DNA of 64,000 nt from Streptomyces sp. NBC_01353. Its GTDB lineage: Bacteria; Actinomycetota; Actinomycetes; Streptomycetales; Streptomycetaceae. The notes under the pieces are model-generated. The model searched no databases and was not told the origin of the DNA. It worked only from the letters and a program-made list of their open reading frames with translations. This document shows positions 32,069 to 41,450 of the stretch, one piece after another. The stretch spans positions 310,001 through 374,000 of the forward strand of contig NZ_CP108352.1 of the NCBI RefSeq assembly GCF_036237275.1. Direction: 5' to 3'. How positions within the stretch are numbered: the stretch's first letter is position 1; each line of letters begins with the position of its first letter. The position numbers and the translations under genes are program-made.

Positions 32069-33346
32069 TCAGAGGCGGATGCGGTAGACGCGCCGGGTGT
32101 CGGGGTGTTCAGCGAGGCCCCACAGGACGCCTCCCCTGGCCCGTGGCTGGTAACTGAGGTCTTCCGGCCCCAGGCTGAGCTTGCCGCGAGGCGCGGTCAT
32201 CCTCTCGCCCCGGGGCCACTGCAGCCACAGACTTCCCTGCTTCGGCTCGCTGGTGACGGCCTCCACGGGCGCGTTGGTCGAGTAGTAGGTCTGGTCACCG
32301 ACACAGACCGCGCCCTGCACCCTGGGGATGCGCAGACGCCAGGCGGAGGTAGCCCGCTCGGCGGCGATGTAGCCAGCTCTGTTCAGGCTCCAACGCACGG
32401 CCACGCCGTCGGGGCTCCTCTCGAAGTACTCGCTGACGACGAGCGACTGCGTAGCCCCCTGGGTACGGTCCACGGACACCTGGGAGTACGCCAGCTCCGC
32501 CGACCACCTGGCCGGCCGGTACACATGATGAAGGGGCATGACGTACCGGTAGCCGTGCGCGTAGTACTTCTTGTCTCCGCCGTGATAGCCGCACCAGTTC
32601 TTGGCGTGCTCCCGGGTTTCCGCCGTCGACCCACGCGACACCTTGAGCGTCCTGGTGGTGTCGAAGACATACAGGCCATGGATCCTGTCCGCCACGTACA
32701 GCCACTTCCCCACCCAGGCGATACCGCCCGCATGGAGATCGGTGACGTTGAAGTCGTAGGGCTCGCCCGACTCCTTGGTGGGCACGACCAGGAGGACGTG
32801 GTCGTACCAGGGGCGGCTCGACGAACCGGTGCGGGTGACGTCGATGACAGACACCCTGGCGCCCTGGTTTCCGCCCGTCTGCTTGTCGTACCAGGAGACG
32901 AGGGCGACCTTCTTGCCCCCACTCCCCGGCACGGAGCCACCATAGGCGTCGTGGCTCGTGGTGATGCCCTGCGGGTACCACCGCTTGCCGCCGGCGTCCT
33001 CGCTGTACTTGGGCCTTGCGTCCCATCCGAAGGCGAAGTCGAGTCGATCGGGCTGAGGGGCCGAACCCGGACCGTCCCGCCAGTCACCGGGCGCCGAAGC
33101 GCGCCGCTCGGCCCTGTTGAGCACGTCGTCGACGAGATCGGCCACACCAAGCCGCTGCCTCGAGATCAGCCCCTGGGTGGCGGCTGCCCACGTCGTGCCG
33201 GTTGGTGCGCCGTCACGGTCATACATCCTCAGCCCGTACTCCGGCTCCGCCGCCCGTGCCACGGACGGTACGAGCAACCCGCCGGCCGTCACCGCGAGGG
33301 GAACAGCCGCGACGCCCTTCAGTAACGCTCTGCGTGTGGTGTCCAT
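32069..33346 (-). CDS. Secreted protein with Tat signal peptide (425 aa)
   Basis: ATG at 33346 gives MDTTRRALLKGVAAVPLAVTA, a twin-arginine signal ending near SVARAAEPE. The mature part has repeated strands with GWDARP, GGIAWVGKWLYVADRIHGLYVF, NWCGYHGGDKKY and RRVYRIRL, suggesting a beta-propeller-like secreted protein. TTRRALLKG matches a folded-protein export signal. I recall similar proteins as hypothetical in streptomycetes; no enzyme motif was seen. The longer upstream frame is not used because the signal starts at 33346. Confidence 0.75.
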   Translation of the reverse strand: MDTTRRALLKGVAAVPLAVTAGGLLVPSVARAAEPEYGLRMYDRDGAPTGTTWAAATQGLISRQRLGVADLVDDVLNRAERRASAPGDWRDGPGSAPQPDRLDFAFGWDARPKYSEDAGGKRWYPQGITTSHDAYGGSVPGSGGKKVALVSWYDKQTGGNQGARVSVIDVTRTGSSSRPWYDHVLLVVPTKESGEPYDFNVTDLHAGGIAWVGKWLYVADRIHGLYVFDTTRTLKVSRGSTAETREHAKNWCGYHGGDKKYYAHGYRYVMPLHHVYRPARWSAELAYSQVSVDRTQGATQSLVVSEYFERSPDGVAVRWSLNRAGYIAAERATSAWRLRIPRVQGAVCVGDQTYYSTNAPVEAVTSEPKQGSLWLQWPRGERMTAPRGKLSLGPEDLSYQPRARGGVLWGLAEHPDTRRVYRIRL

Positions 33347-33499
33347 GCCGAGCGAGGGTACGGGCGAACCAGCCGTTCCGGCCCTGCCCGAGCTGTTCGG
33401 GACATGTCCCGGACAGGGGACGAGACGAGGAAGCGCCCGACAGCCGTACCTGGAGGCCTCCGACCGGGGCAGGATCACCGCGCAGTCGGCAGGCGGACC

Positions 33500-33555
33500 G
33501 TCACGCCGTCACGCCGTCACGCCGTCACGCCGTCACGCCGTCACGCCGTCACGCC
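33500..33555. repeat. Seven tandem copies of GTCACGCC
   Basis: The 8-base unit GTCACGCC is repeated seven times without a mismatch. It lies between the start of the Tat-secreted gene (minus) and an IS remnant, about 150 bases upstream of the former. Short perfect repeats like this vary in number by slippage and could influence the neighbouring promoter. Confidence 0.85.
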
Positions 33556-33679
33556 GCCCCACATGTCGGCAAGCGAGAACCCCTCGGCCTGGGCCAGGCG
33601 CCAGCGAAATGCGGCAAAGCCGCTGTAGGACCAGTCGACATCCGGATTGCTGTTGTCCCCATCGCCCGGGAAAAGAACC

Positions 33680-34323
33680 AGCCCCAAGCTCCTGCTGGTC
33701 GCGGCGTACTGGCGCACCAATTTGACCCTGCGGCAGCTCGCCCCGCTGTTCGGCGTCTCAAAGTCGGCCGCCGACCGCATCATTGACCACCTCGGACCTG
33801 CGCTCGCGTTCCGGCCCCACAAGCGGTTCCGCAGGGGCACCGTGCTCATCGTGCACGGCGCCCTCGTGCCCACCCGCGACCACACCGTCGCCGAACGGTC
33901 CAAGGACTACCGCTACTCCACCAACCACCAGGTCGTCATCGACACCGACACCCGGTTCATCGTCACCGTCGGTCGGCTGCTGCCCGGCAACCGCAACGAC
34001 TGCAAGGCGTGGGAGCTGTCCGGCGCCAAGGATGCCGTCGGCAAGACCGCGGTGATCGCGGACGGCGGCTTCCGGGGCACCGGTCTGGTCATCTCACACC
34101 ACCGCGAACGCGGCCAGAGTGAACTCCCTGCCTGGAAGGAGGAGTACAACCCCACCGCCAGGTCCGCGCCCGCGTCGAGCACAGCTTCGCCCGCATGAAG
34201 ACCTGGAAGATCCTCCGCGATTGCCGCCTGAAAGGCGACGGCGTCCACCACGCCATGCTCTCCATCGCCCGACTTACGCAAGAACGCTTAGGTCGGTTCC
34301 GTCCGCGCCTTCGGAGTACGTGA
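33680..34323 (+). mobile_element. IS5-type (DDE superfamily) transposase remnant
   Basis: The frame reads LLLVAAYWRTNLTLRQLAPLFGVSKSAADRIIDHLG, TVLIVHGALVP, YSTNHQVVIDTDTRF and VIADGGFRGTGLV. The first aspartate position, where related copies have D in LIVDGT, is H here (VHGA). Near 34145 one C is missing and the continuation RVRARVEHSFARMKTWKILRD is in another frame. The N-terminal 50 residues are also gone. It is dead. Confidence 0.8.
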
Positions 34324-34343
34324 GCGCCGTGTCCACCAGGGCT

Positions 34344-34844
34344 TCAGTCTTCACCTGAGGTGAGAGTGAGGGCAAGTCGTTCCAGCAGGTCCGCAAGGTC
34401 TGCCTGCTCGTCTCTGCTGAGCCCGGCGAGGAGCCGCCGCTGGTTGTCCAGGTGGATGGCGATGAGCTCATCGGTCAGCGCAACGCCCTCCGTGGTGAGG
34501 GTGATCAGGCGTCCGCGTGAATCGGCCTCGGCAACGGTCCTGGCGACCAGGCCACGGGCTTCGAGCCGGTCGACCCTCTTGGTGATCGCGCCGGTGGTGA
34601 CCATGACAGTGCGGCTGAGCTCGCCCGCGGACAGCACATAGGGCTCGCCGGCACGCCGAAGCGCCGCGAGCAGGTCGAAGTCGCCACTTCCCAGGCCCGC
34701 GGCACCGAACGGAGGACGCAGTCGCTGATCGAGGGCGTCGGTGAGACGGAAGAGCCGGCCGACGACGAGCATCGGCGTCGCATCCAGATCGGGGCGCTCA
34801 CGCTTCCACTGTTCGACGATGGCGGCAATGGCGTCGGGCTGCAT
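34344..34844 (-). CDS. MarR-family transcriptional regulator
   Basis: The 166-aa protein has LFRLTDALDQRLRPPFGAAGL, the HTH region GELSRTVMVTTGAITKRVDRLEARGLV and the wing VAEADSRGRLITLTTEGV. It ends with the dimer helices. It is divergent from the MFS gene at 34884 with only 39 bases between the starts, which carry two palindromes. A drug- or metabolite-responsive repressor of the pump is the natural reading. Confidence 0.88.
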   Translation of the reverse strand: MQPDAIAAIVEQWKRERPDLDATPMLVVGRLFRLTDALDQRLRPPFGAAGLGSGDFDLLAALRRAGEPYVLSAGELSRTVMVTTGAITKRVDRLEARGLVARTVAEADSRGRLITLTTEGVALTDELIAIHLDNQRRLLAGLSRDEQADLADLLERLALTLTSGED

Positions 34845-34854
34845 GTCTTCATTC

Positions 34855-34892
34855 TATCTTCCACGGATGATAAAACATCTTCCATGGAAGAT
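34855..34892. promoter_or_regulatory. MarR-type operators
   Basis: A perfect 16-base palindrome ATCTTCCATGGAAGAT lies at 34877-34892 and contains the MFS start codon. An imperfect copy, TATCTTCCACGGATGATA, is at 34855-34872. Their centres are about 21 bases apart, two helical turns. Binding here would block both divergent genes. Confidence 0.75.
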
Positions 34893-36174
34893 AAATCCTT
34901 TCCTCGAACTGCCTCACCGGCCGTCCGCCCTGACGGCCCGGGCACTCCTACGCGCCGCCGCCTCATCGCCGCGAGCCTGGCCGGCTCGATCGGCGACGGC
35001 ATCTACGTGCCGCTGACGATGCTGTTCATCCACTCGCTCACCAACCTGTCCCTGACGTCGATCGGCACGGGTCTCACGGTTGCCGGGCTCTGCGCGTTGG
35101 CGTTCATGCCGGCCGCGGGCATCCTCATCGACCGGTTCGGCGGCCGCCGGGTGCTCATCGGCGTGCTCGCTCTGCGCGCGATCGGGTTCGCCGCCTTACC
35201 CGTTCGCCGACTCCTACCCCGCCTTCCTGGCGATCGCTTTGGTGGTCGCTGTGGGGATGTGGGCCTCATCGCCCAGCCAGCACGCGCTCATCGGTGACAT
35301 CGCCCAAGGCACCGAGCGTGACCGGCTCCTGGCGTGGGACCGCAGCCTGCGCAACGCCGGGATGGGATGCGGCAGCCTGGCGGCAGCCGGCATGCTGGCA
35401 TGGAACGGCGCCGCCGGCTTTGTCGCCGCCGCCGAGGCTCTGGCCGTGGTCTTCGCCGTCGCCGCGGTGCTGGTGGCCCGGATCCCGAACGTCCGCAGCG
35501 GCGTCAAGCGGCCGGAGACACGCGAGGGGTACCGGCAGGTGCTCGCCGACCGGCCCTACCTGTTCATCACGGCGGCCAATTTCCTGATCGCCTTCGGCTA
35601 CACCACCCAGGCCATGGCCCTGCCGGTCTTTCTCACCCGCGATGTCGGCATGCCCGATGCCCTGGCCGGGGCCGTCTTCGCAGTCAACACCGCTCTGGTC
35701 GCCGCGCTCGGCGTCCCCGCCGCCCGCCTGACCTTGCGCGGCAGACGCACCCGTGCCGCCTCGCTCGGCGCAGCCGTCTTCGCGCTCTCCTTCGCCGCCT
35801 TCGCCGTCCTCCCCCAGCTCGTCAGCGGCCCGGATGCCCTCGTCGCCGTCCTCGCGGTCGCGGTGCTCTACACCGCCGGCGAGCTCGTCCACTCCGCGCC
35901 CTCGCAGGGCCTGTCCGTCCAGGCCGCCCCCGATCACCTGCGGGGACGGTACCTGTCGGTCTACCAACTGTCCTGGTCGGTCTGCCGCACCATCGCGCCC
36001 ATGCTGCTGGGATTCCTGCTCGACGCGGGCCAGTGGCATCTGTGGACGGTCCTCGCGCTGATGGTCCTGACCGGCGCGGCGATCCTCCTGTACGCCGAGC
36101 GGTCGCTGCCGGCGCACTCGGTCATCACCAGCCAAACCCCTACCACCACCGCTCCCCAGAAGGTGACGACCTGA
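34884..36174 (+). pseudogene. MFS transporter, frameshifted
   Basis: Reading from ATG at 34884 gives RRLIAASLAGSIGDGIYVPLTMLF, TSIGTGLTVAGLCALAFMPA and the RFGGRR loop typical of the major facilitator superfamily. Near 35200 the frame changes: the second frame continues PFADSYPAFLAIALVVAVGMW, DRSLRNAGMGCGSLAAAGML and eight more membrane segments to 36174. The two frames join at the same helix, so one base is lost or gained. It may be recent or a sequencing error. The start lies inside the MarR palindrome without a visible ribosome site. Confidence 0.8.
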
Positions 36175-36821
36175 TGACCGAGAACCCACACGACATGCTC
36201 CGGACCTTCCCAGTCCTCGCCGCCGACCTGCCGACCCTCGACGGCGCGACGGCACCTCACGACCCGGCACCCCTGTTCGTGAGGTGGCTGATGAGGCGAT
36301 TGAGAAACAGGTCCCCGGACCCCACGTCATGACCCTGACCACCGCCGACGCCGATTGACGCACCTCCTCCCTCGAGCACATCTACACGGACGTCAGTGAC
36401 GACGGCCCTGTGGTACTTCGCGTCAGTCGAGGGCAGGCTCACAAGCCATCGCCCGGCCGCCCATCCCCCTGCCACACCACGTTCCGCTGGCCCCGGATCC
36501 GCCGCCAGATCAGCATCCGCGGCACGGTCGCCCGGGCAGGGACCGAGACCGACGCCGCCGGCCACCCGACGCGCCCCACGGCCTCTCGCGGCGAGGCACT
36601 CCTCAGCCGTCAGTCCACACCGCTGGAGGATCCGGCCGAGCTCCAGTCCGCCTTCGAGCAGGCACTCGCCCACCTCACGGCAGACCGTGGCCTGAGCGCA
36701 CCGATCTGGACCCACCGCTCAAGAGGTCGAGTTCTGTGAGGCCGATCACGAGCGGCTGCACACTCGCCTGCGCTACGAGCGCACCGACACTCCGTGGCGA
36801 CTCCAGCGGCTCTGGCCGTGA
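36174..36821 (+). pseudogene. Pyridoxamine-5'-phosphate-oxidase-family gene with several frame breaks
   Basis: The start MTENPHDMLRTFPVL and DPAPLFVRWL matches the opening of this family. One base is then missing, and the next frame reads EAIEKQVPGPHVMTLTTADAD and stops. Later pieces in different frames are EALLSRQSTPLEDPAELQSAFEQAL and EVEFCEADHERLHTRLRY, RTDTPWRLQRLWP, the typical end. Order and spacing are complete, so this was a full gene that decayed by indels. It overlaps the MFS stop (TGATG). Confidence 0.75.
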
Positions 36822-37001
36822 ACGCGGGCCAGAGCCGCACCGCCCTGGACCACCTGTCGGCACAAACCATCAATGGAGACCAATGAAAAGGTATCTCGGG
36901 CACCACCCTGAAGCTGCTTCTGGTTGCGGGGTCAGGCCCATTCCACGCCGATCTCGGCGAGTGCGCGTTGGTTCGCCGCCGCACAACCTGTTGTGCACTT
37001 C
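36822..37001 (-). other. Short debris, possibly the end of a helicase-associated domain
   Basis: On the minus strand near 36940-36990 the frame reads AAANQRALAEIGVEWA and a stop. This is like the last residues of a helicase-associated domain. It is too short to name firmly. Nothing else is seen. Confidence 0.25.
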
Positions 37002-37694
37002 CTACCCAGTGGCAGCCGCCAGGAGAAGGTCCTTATAGATCGTCGGGTCGTCGGATTCGATCACCGGGAAGCCGACGCCGTAGGAGCCTTCCCATCGCAC
37101 GTCGATCCCGGGGTTGGCCCAGTCGCTGCCGTCGGGCAGGAACAGGTGGGGGCTGCACCTGACCGCCTCGGTACGGGCGGTCGCGGCCTGGCCGGAGAGG
37201 GCGCTGCGGGCACGGCCGTCGTCCAGGGCCTCCGCCAGCGCCGTCACATCGATGACGCCGGTCTCCGCGGCCACGTCCAGGATGACCTTGCGATTGCTGA
37301 CGGACCGCGACTCGGCCCAGAATGCTGTCCGCAGGCCAAGGTCGAGTTGTTCGGATGCCGCCAGGGACTGCTCCTTGGCAGCCTGGACCGCCTCCAGCGC
37401 GGGCAGCATGGTGGAGGGGTAGAGCCAGTCCTTGGCCTGCCAGAGCTGCCAGCCGGCCGCTGGTTCCAGACTGGCCATCCGGCCCACTTCACTGTCGGTT
37501 CCGGGGCGCGGGCTGGGCGCGTCGTTGAGGAGCTCCAGGGGGAAGGCCCGCAGGTCGAAGCGGACTTGGTTCTCGAGTCCGAGCCGCTTGCGCGTGGCGT
37601 GCAGACGGTAGATGCCGATGTGCGCGAACGAACACCAGATGTCCGAGAAAACGGTGATGATGCCCGGCGGCGGTGTCAGGGATGCAGCGGTCAA
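37002..37694 (-). CDS. DsbA-family oxidoreductase / FrnE-like protein
   Basis: The protein reads PPGIITVFSDIWCSFAHIGIYR at the N-terminus: the thioredoxin-type strand and W-C-S-x-A-H, in place of the CxxC of true DsbA. Further blocks are RFDLRAFPLELLND, LEAVQAAKEQS, RKVILDVAAETGVID and HLFLPDGSDWANPG, close to the 2-hydroxychromene isomerase/FrnE group. TTG at 37694 has GGAG at 6 bases; a longer ATG start at 37781 adds a Pro-rich lead without a site. The substrate is unknown. Confidence 0.75.
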   Translation of the reverse strand: MTAASLTPPPGIITVFSDIWCSFAHIGIYRLHATRKRLGLENQVRFDLRAFPLELLNDAPSPRPGTDSEVGRMASLEPAAGWQLWQAKDWLYPSTMLPALEAVQAAKEQSLAASEQLDLGLRTAFWAESRSVSNRKVILDVAAETGVIDVTALAEALDDGRARSALSGQAATARTEAVRCSPHLFLPDGSDWANPGIDVRWEGSYGVGFPVIESDDPTIYKDLLLAAATG

Positions 37695-37777
37695 CGGTGA
37701 CTCCAAGGGGTGTCGAGGAAGTGGCGAAGTGGGTGGTTCAGGGCTCAGCAGTCGCTGAGGGTCGAGGGCTCGTGCAG

Positions 37778-37870
37778 TCATGGGGCGGCCTGGGCGCCGT
37801 GCGCGTCCAAGGAGGGCAGGACGTGCCGTTCGGGCTTTACGGCGTAGGTCTCCACGAGGAACAGCCTTCT
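37778..37870 (-). pseudogene. Possible short N-terminal scrap (ABM-like)
   Basis: The minus frame reads RLFLVETYAVKPERHVLPSL and ends HGAQAAP. A start of this type is seen in small NIPSNAP/ABM proteins, but only 30 residues remain. It could also be random. Confidence 0.25.
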
Positions 37871-37896
37871 CTCTGAGGGGTTGTACGAGCGCGAGC

Positions 37897-38835
37897 TCAG
37901 ACGAGTTGAATGGTCAGCGATCCGGCGAGCAGCAGGCCGAGTCCCGTCAGACGCGGCGCGCTCAACAGCCGGGTCGGCAGCCGGAACATGCCCCGGTGGT
38001 CGATCAGGGCGGAGGTCAGCTGCTGGCCGGTCACGGTCAGCCCGACGGTCACTGCGGCGCCGATCTCGGGGATCAGCAGGAACGTGCCGGTGACGTAGCC
38101 CGCGGCGCAGGCTCCGCCGAGCCAGCCCCACCAGGGCATCGCCTTCAGCGGGGCCAGCTGCGGTCTGGGGGTCTTGCCCGTCAGGCGCAGCACCAGCAGG
38201 ACGACGGCGATGGTGAGCGTGGCCACCGTGAAACTGAAGGCTGCCACGGTGATCGGGGCGCCCAGACCGTGCCGGAGCTTGGCGTTGACCGCGCCCTGAA
38301 CCGGGAGCACACCGCCGGCGGCGATGCCGAGGGCGATCCATCCGATCCGGCCGGGGCCCGACATCGTCGGGGCTCCGGGCGGGGCGGTCGCCTGCTGTCC
38401 CCGGATGATCACGATGATGCCGGCGAGGACCCCGAGGGCGCCGAGCGCGATGCCCGGGCTCAGGTCCTTCTTCTCCAGCCCGAAGAGGCCGCCCAGGTCG
38501 AGGACCAGTGAGGAGAACATCTGCCCCGTGACGAACAGCCCGACCGAGGCCAGGGCTCCCAGCCGGGGGAAGAGCAGGATGCCGCTGGTGATGTAGAGGG
38601 GGCTGGCCAGGCCGCCCAGCAGATGCCACCACTCGACGTCGGGGGTCTTCCCGAGCGCGCCGAGTGAGCCGGTCACCGCCGCCAGGACCACCAGGAGTCC
38701 GGTGGCCACGCCCAGTTGGACCGTGGAGGCGCCGTAGGGGGTTCCCACGGCCTTGTTCAGTTGCAGGTTGACCGACGCCTGGACGGCCAGGAGGCACCCG
38801 ACCACCAGGGCTGCCGCGAGCAGCGCAGCGTTCAT
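37897..38835 (-). CDS. DMT-superfamily membrane protein (YdcZ/DUF606-like)
   Basis: The 312-aa protein has ten hydrophobic segments in two similar halves (AVQASVNLQLNKAVGTPYGAS and PVQGAVNAKLRHGLGAPIT at matching positions), the mark of the YdcZ/DUF606 group of drug/metabolite transporters. GGGGGAG precedes the ATG at 38835. It is divergent from a TetR gene, with direct repeats between them. A TetR-controlled efflux function is likely but the substrate is unknown. Confidence 0.82.
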   Translation of the reverse strand: MNAALLAAALVVGCLLAVQASVNLQLNKAVGTPYGASTVQLGVATGLLVVLAAVTGSLGALGKTPDVEWWHLLGGLASPLYITSGILLFPRLGALASVGLFVTGQMFSSLVLDLGGLFGLEKKDLSPGIALGALGVLAGIIVIIRGQQATAPPGAPTMSGPGRIGWIALGIAAGGVLPVQGAVNAKLRHGLGAPITVAAFSFTVATLTIAVVLLVLRLTGKTPRPQLAPLKAMPWWGWLGGACAAGYVTGTFLLIPEIGAAVTVGLTVTGQQLTSALIDHRGMFRLPTRLLSAPRLTGLGLLLAGSLTIQLV

Positions 38836-38852
38836 CTCGTTCTCCCCCACAT

Positions 38853-38911
38853 CAAACGGACGGTCGTCTCATTTAAGATAGGCCTGAGGATGCCAAACGG
38901 ACAAGGTGTCC
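38853..38911. promoter_or_regulatory. Repeats in the DMT/TetR intergenic region
   Basis: CAAACGGAC occurs at 38853-38861 and 38894-38902. The second overlaps the inverted repeat GGACA-AGG-TGTCC at 38899-38911. These are candidate TetR operators, as they lie between the divergent genes. A TAAGAT box near 38874 could be a -10 element. Confidence 0.45.
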
Positions 38912-38942
38912 ACTTAGAGTCTTGGGAAGTAGGGTGACCCGC

Positions 38943-39581
38943 ATGAGTAACGGCGACGAGCATCCCGCCCCGCCCGTAGTCCTCCGCGGTGATCTCCAAG
39001 CGGTGCCCCAACGTGCCACCGGACCCCGGCAGCGCGCCGACGCGGTACGCAATCGCGCGCAGATCCTCTCCGCCGCCGAACTCCTCTTCACCACGCACGA
39101 TCCGAGCACCGTGACCATGGAGCAGATCGCCAACGCCGCGGGCGTCGGCCGCGCGACCCTCTACCGCTCGTTCCCCGACCCGCCCTCCGTCGCCACCGCC
39201 CTCCTGGACGAGCACGAACGCCGGCTGCAGGGACAGATGATCTACGGCCCGCCTCCGCTGGGGCCGGAGGCACCCCCCGCCGAACGCCTGGCCGCGTTCT
39301 ACATCGCCTACCTGGACCTGCTCCAGCGGCATCTGCCTCTCGCGTTGGGCGCGGAAACCGGGCCCGCCCGCTACGTCACCGGCGCCTACGGGTTCTGGCG
39401 CCTCCACGTGCGCACCCTGCTCATCGCCAGCGGAGCCCCGGACCCCGACGCGCTCGCCGACATCGCCCTCGGCCCCCTGGCCCCGCAGCTCTACCACCAT
39501 CAGCGCAACACCCTGGGCATCCCCCACGAGCGCATCGCCCAAGCCCTCGCCGTGTTCGCCCGGCGCCTCCTGGGGGCCTAG
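38943..39581 (+). CDS. TetR-family transcriptional regulator
   Basis: From ATG at 38943 the HTH reads ADAVRNRAQILSAAELLFTT, TVTMEQIANAAGVGRATLYRSF. The rest is the all-helical effector domain (PAERLAAFYIAYLDLLQRHLPL, ERIAQALAVFARRLLGA). Divergent from the DMT transporter gene. The stop TAG at 39579-39581 is inside a CTAG that directly precedes an IS end. Confidence 0.88.
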   Translation: MSNGDEHPAPPVVLRGDLQAVPQRATGPRQRADAVRNRAQILSAAELLFTTHDPSTVTMEQIANAAGVGRATLYRSFPDPPSVATALLDEHERRLQGQMIYGPPPLGPEAPPAERLAAFYIAYLDLLQRHLPLALGAETGPARYVTGAYGFWRLHVRTLLIASGAPDPDALADIALGPLAPQLYHHQRNTLGIPHERIAQALAVFARRLLGA

Positions 39582-39870
39582 GGCCTGCCGGCGGATCTTG
39601 TGACTGTGTGGGGGTCGTGTCGTTGGCACGGTCATGGGACGGGGAGATCTCACGAATGAGGAGTGGGTCCGGGTGAAGCCGCACCTGCCGAAGTCAGGGC
39701 TGCGCGGCGGCCGGTGGGCCAGACATCGCAGGATCATCAACGGGATCCTGTACCGGCAGCGCACGGGTGTGCCCTGGCGGGATCTGCCTGCGCGTTTCGG
39801 TCCGTGGAAGACCGTGTATGAGCGGCACCAGCGCTGGTCGGCGGATGGCACGTGGGACAGGACCTTCTAG
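39582..39870 (+). mobile_element. IS5-type element, left end and transposase N-terminus only
   Basis: The end GGCCTGCCGGCGGATC starts right after CTAG at 39578-39581. The frame from 39634 reads MGRGDLTNEEWVRVKPHLPKSG, GRWARHRRIINGILYRQRTGVPWRDLPARFGPWKTVYERHQRW and stops after GTWDRTF. It matches the first third of the more complete copy at 48721-49665. The rest is lost. Confidence 0.85.
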
Positions 39871-39915
39871 GGCCAACCGGGGAGGGGGTACCTTCACGTC
39901 TCGGTGCGGCGGTGC

Positions 39916-40656
39916 TTACGGTTTGTGGGTTACCCAGAGCATTTCTGCCGGCCAGCGGTGTGCCCAGTCAGGCGGGTCGGTTTGGTTGTAGCCGTTGGCT
40001 GTTCCGGGTTCGGGCCGCGGCTCGATGAGGTCGTCGATGACGAGACCTGCGCCGCGCAGGACCTTGATCCAGTCGCCATAGGTGAGCTGATAGCTGACCG
40101 CGCCCTGGTCTTCGGGGATGGTGTCCAGCCCGAAGTAGTCCTGGTGCAGCGTCGTGGTTACGCGGCTGGCGGCTTCGTCGTAGCAGGCTTCGAACCATGG
40201 GCTGGCGACGTTGAACACCAGGCGCCCACCGCGGCGCAGGATGCGTGCGGCCTGCGGGACGGCCAGGTGCGGGGGCGCCCAGCTGAGCCCGCCGTAGTCA
40301 CAGAACACCAGGTCGAAGCTGTCGGCGGCGAACGGGAGGTGTTCGGCGGCGCCTTGCACCAGCGGGTAGCGGGCCGCTCCCATCGCGCGAGCAGCCGCGG
40401 CGAGCTGGGCTTCGGACAGGTCGAGCCCGACCACGGTGGCGCCCTCAGCGGCGAGCGCCCTGGACCACTGGCCGGCGCCGCAGCCGAGTTCGAGGACGCG
40501 CTTGCCGGTGACGTCGCCCAGGGCGTGCAGGTGCGCGTCGGGGATGGAGTACATGCCCCACAGCCGGGGTGTGGCGCCGATCTGCGGGTCGTGCTCATGC
40601 TGGTAGGCGCTGCTGATCTGGTTCCAGAACCGCCGGTTGGCAGAAATGCTGTCCAC
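39916..40656 (-). CDS. SAM-dependent methyltransferase (class I)
   Basis: The 246-aa protein has ANRRFWNQISSAYQHEHD, the motif I loop VLELGCGAGQWSRALA, motif II VVGLDLSEAQLAAAARA, FDLVFCDYGGLSWA (motif post-II) and RILRRGGRLVFNVASPW (motif III). It ends EMLWVTHKP. GTG at 40656 was chosen because the family starts near this point. The substrate is unknown. Neighbours are IS remnants, so it may have been carried in. Confidence 0.85.
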   Translation of the reverse strand: MDSISANRRFWNQISSAYQHEHDPQIGATPRLWGMYSIPDAHLHALGDVTGKRVLELGCGAGQWSRALAAEGATVVGLDLSEAQLAAAARAMGAARYPLVQGAAEHLPFAADSFDLVFCDYGGLSWAPPHLAVPQAARILRRGGRLVFNVASPWFEACYDEAASRVTTTLHQDYFGLDTIPEDQGAVSYQLTYGDWIKVLRGAGLVIDDLIEPRPEPGTANGYNQTDPPDWAHRWPAEMLWVTHKP

Positions 40657-40789
40657 GCGCCGACTCAAGCACTGCCTGCCGGGGGCGGTCAACACGATTG
40701 TGCTGCGACCGGGAAGGTTCACCGGTTCACGGGTGTCCTGTCTGGCTGCCGATGCGATCGGGTGGGATCGATCGACCCGATCCAGCGTC

Positions 40790-41310
40790 AGGAGACGTGG
40801 TGACACCACGGGTTCAAGTCCGCAGGATCGCCGACTACGAGGGCAGCAGCAGCTGCAGCAGATCGTCCGGCGGGGCAGCACGACCAGCGTGCGCTACCGG
40901 CGGGCGATGATCCTGCTGGCCTCTGCGGGCGGCAACACCGTCCCGGTCATCGCCCGTCTCATGGCCGCCGACGAGGACACCCTCCGCGATGTTATCCACC
41001 GCTTCGAACGAGATCGGCCTGGCCTGCCTGGACCCTCGGTGGGCGGGAGGCCATCCCCGCCTACTCAGCGATGACGACGAAGCCTTCGTCATCCAGACGG
41101 CCACCACCCGCCCGGTCAAGCTCGGCCAGCCGTTCACCCGCTGGTCGATCCGCAAGCTCACCGCCTACCTGCGCAAAGTCCACGGACGCGTGATCCGCAT
41201 CGGCCGCAAGGCCCTGCGGATGCTACTCAAGCGGCATGGCATCACCTTCCAGCGCACCAAGACCTGGAAGGAGTCCACCGACCCCGACTTCGACGCCAGG
41301 CTCGAGAGCG
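40790..41310 (+). mobile_element. IS630-type transposase remnant
   Basis: The plus strand reads RLQQIVRRGSTTSVRYRRAMILLASAGG-like sequence, VPVIARLMAADEDTLRDVIHRF, then in a second frame EIGLACLDPRWAGGHPRL, FTRWSIRKLTAYLRK and RMLLKRHGITFQRTKTWKESTDPDFDA. This is the helix-turn-helix half of IS630 transposases. A frameshift near 41010 splits it, and the DDE catalytic half is missing. Confidence 0.8.
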
Positions 41311-41450
41311 CACCGGGCCACCCGTCCCAACCGGCAACCCGGCGAACCTATGCGGTCACGGCACTAGCTCCCGCCACGAGAGTCGGCCACCTCACCAGAA
41401 CTCACGGGGAGCTGGCCGACGGCCCATCAGGTCGCAGCGCGGACCACACC

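Noticed and set aside
32105-33325. 406-aa plus-strand frame
   Set aside because: It is the shadow of the Tat-secreted protein gene, which has a proper signal peptide and folded-protein composition.
33500-33555. CRISPR array
   Set aside because: The units are 8 bases with no spacers; it is a simple tandem repeat.
35266-36381. 371-aa minus-strand frame
   Set aside because: It is the shadow of the MFS gene; it is Gly/Asp/Glu/Arg-rich without any domain.
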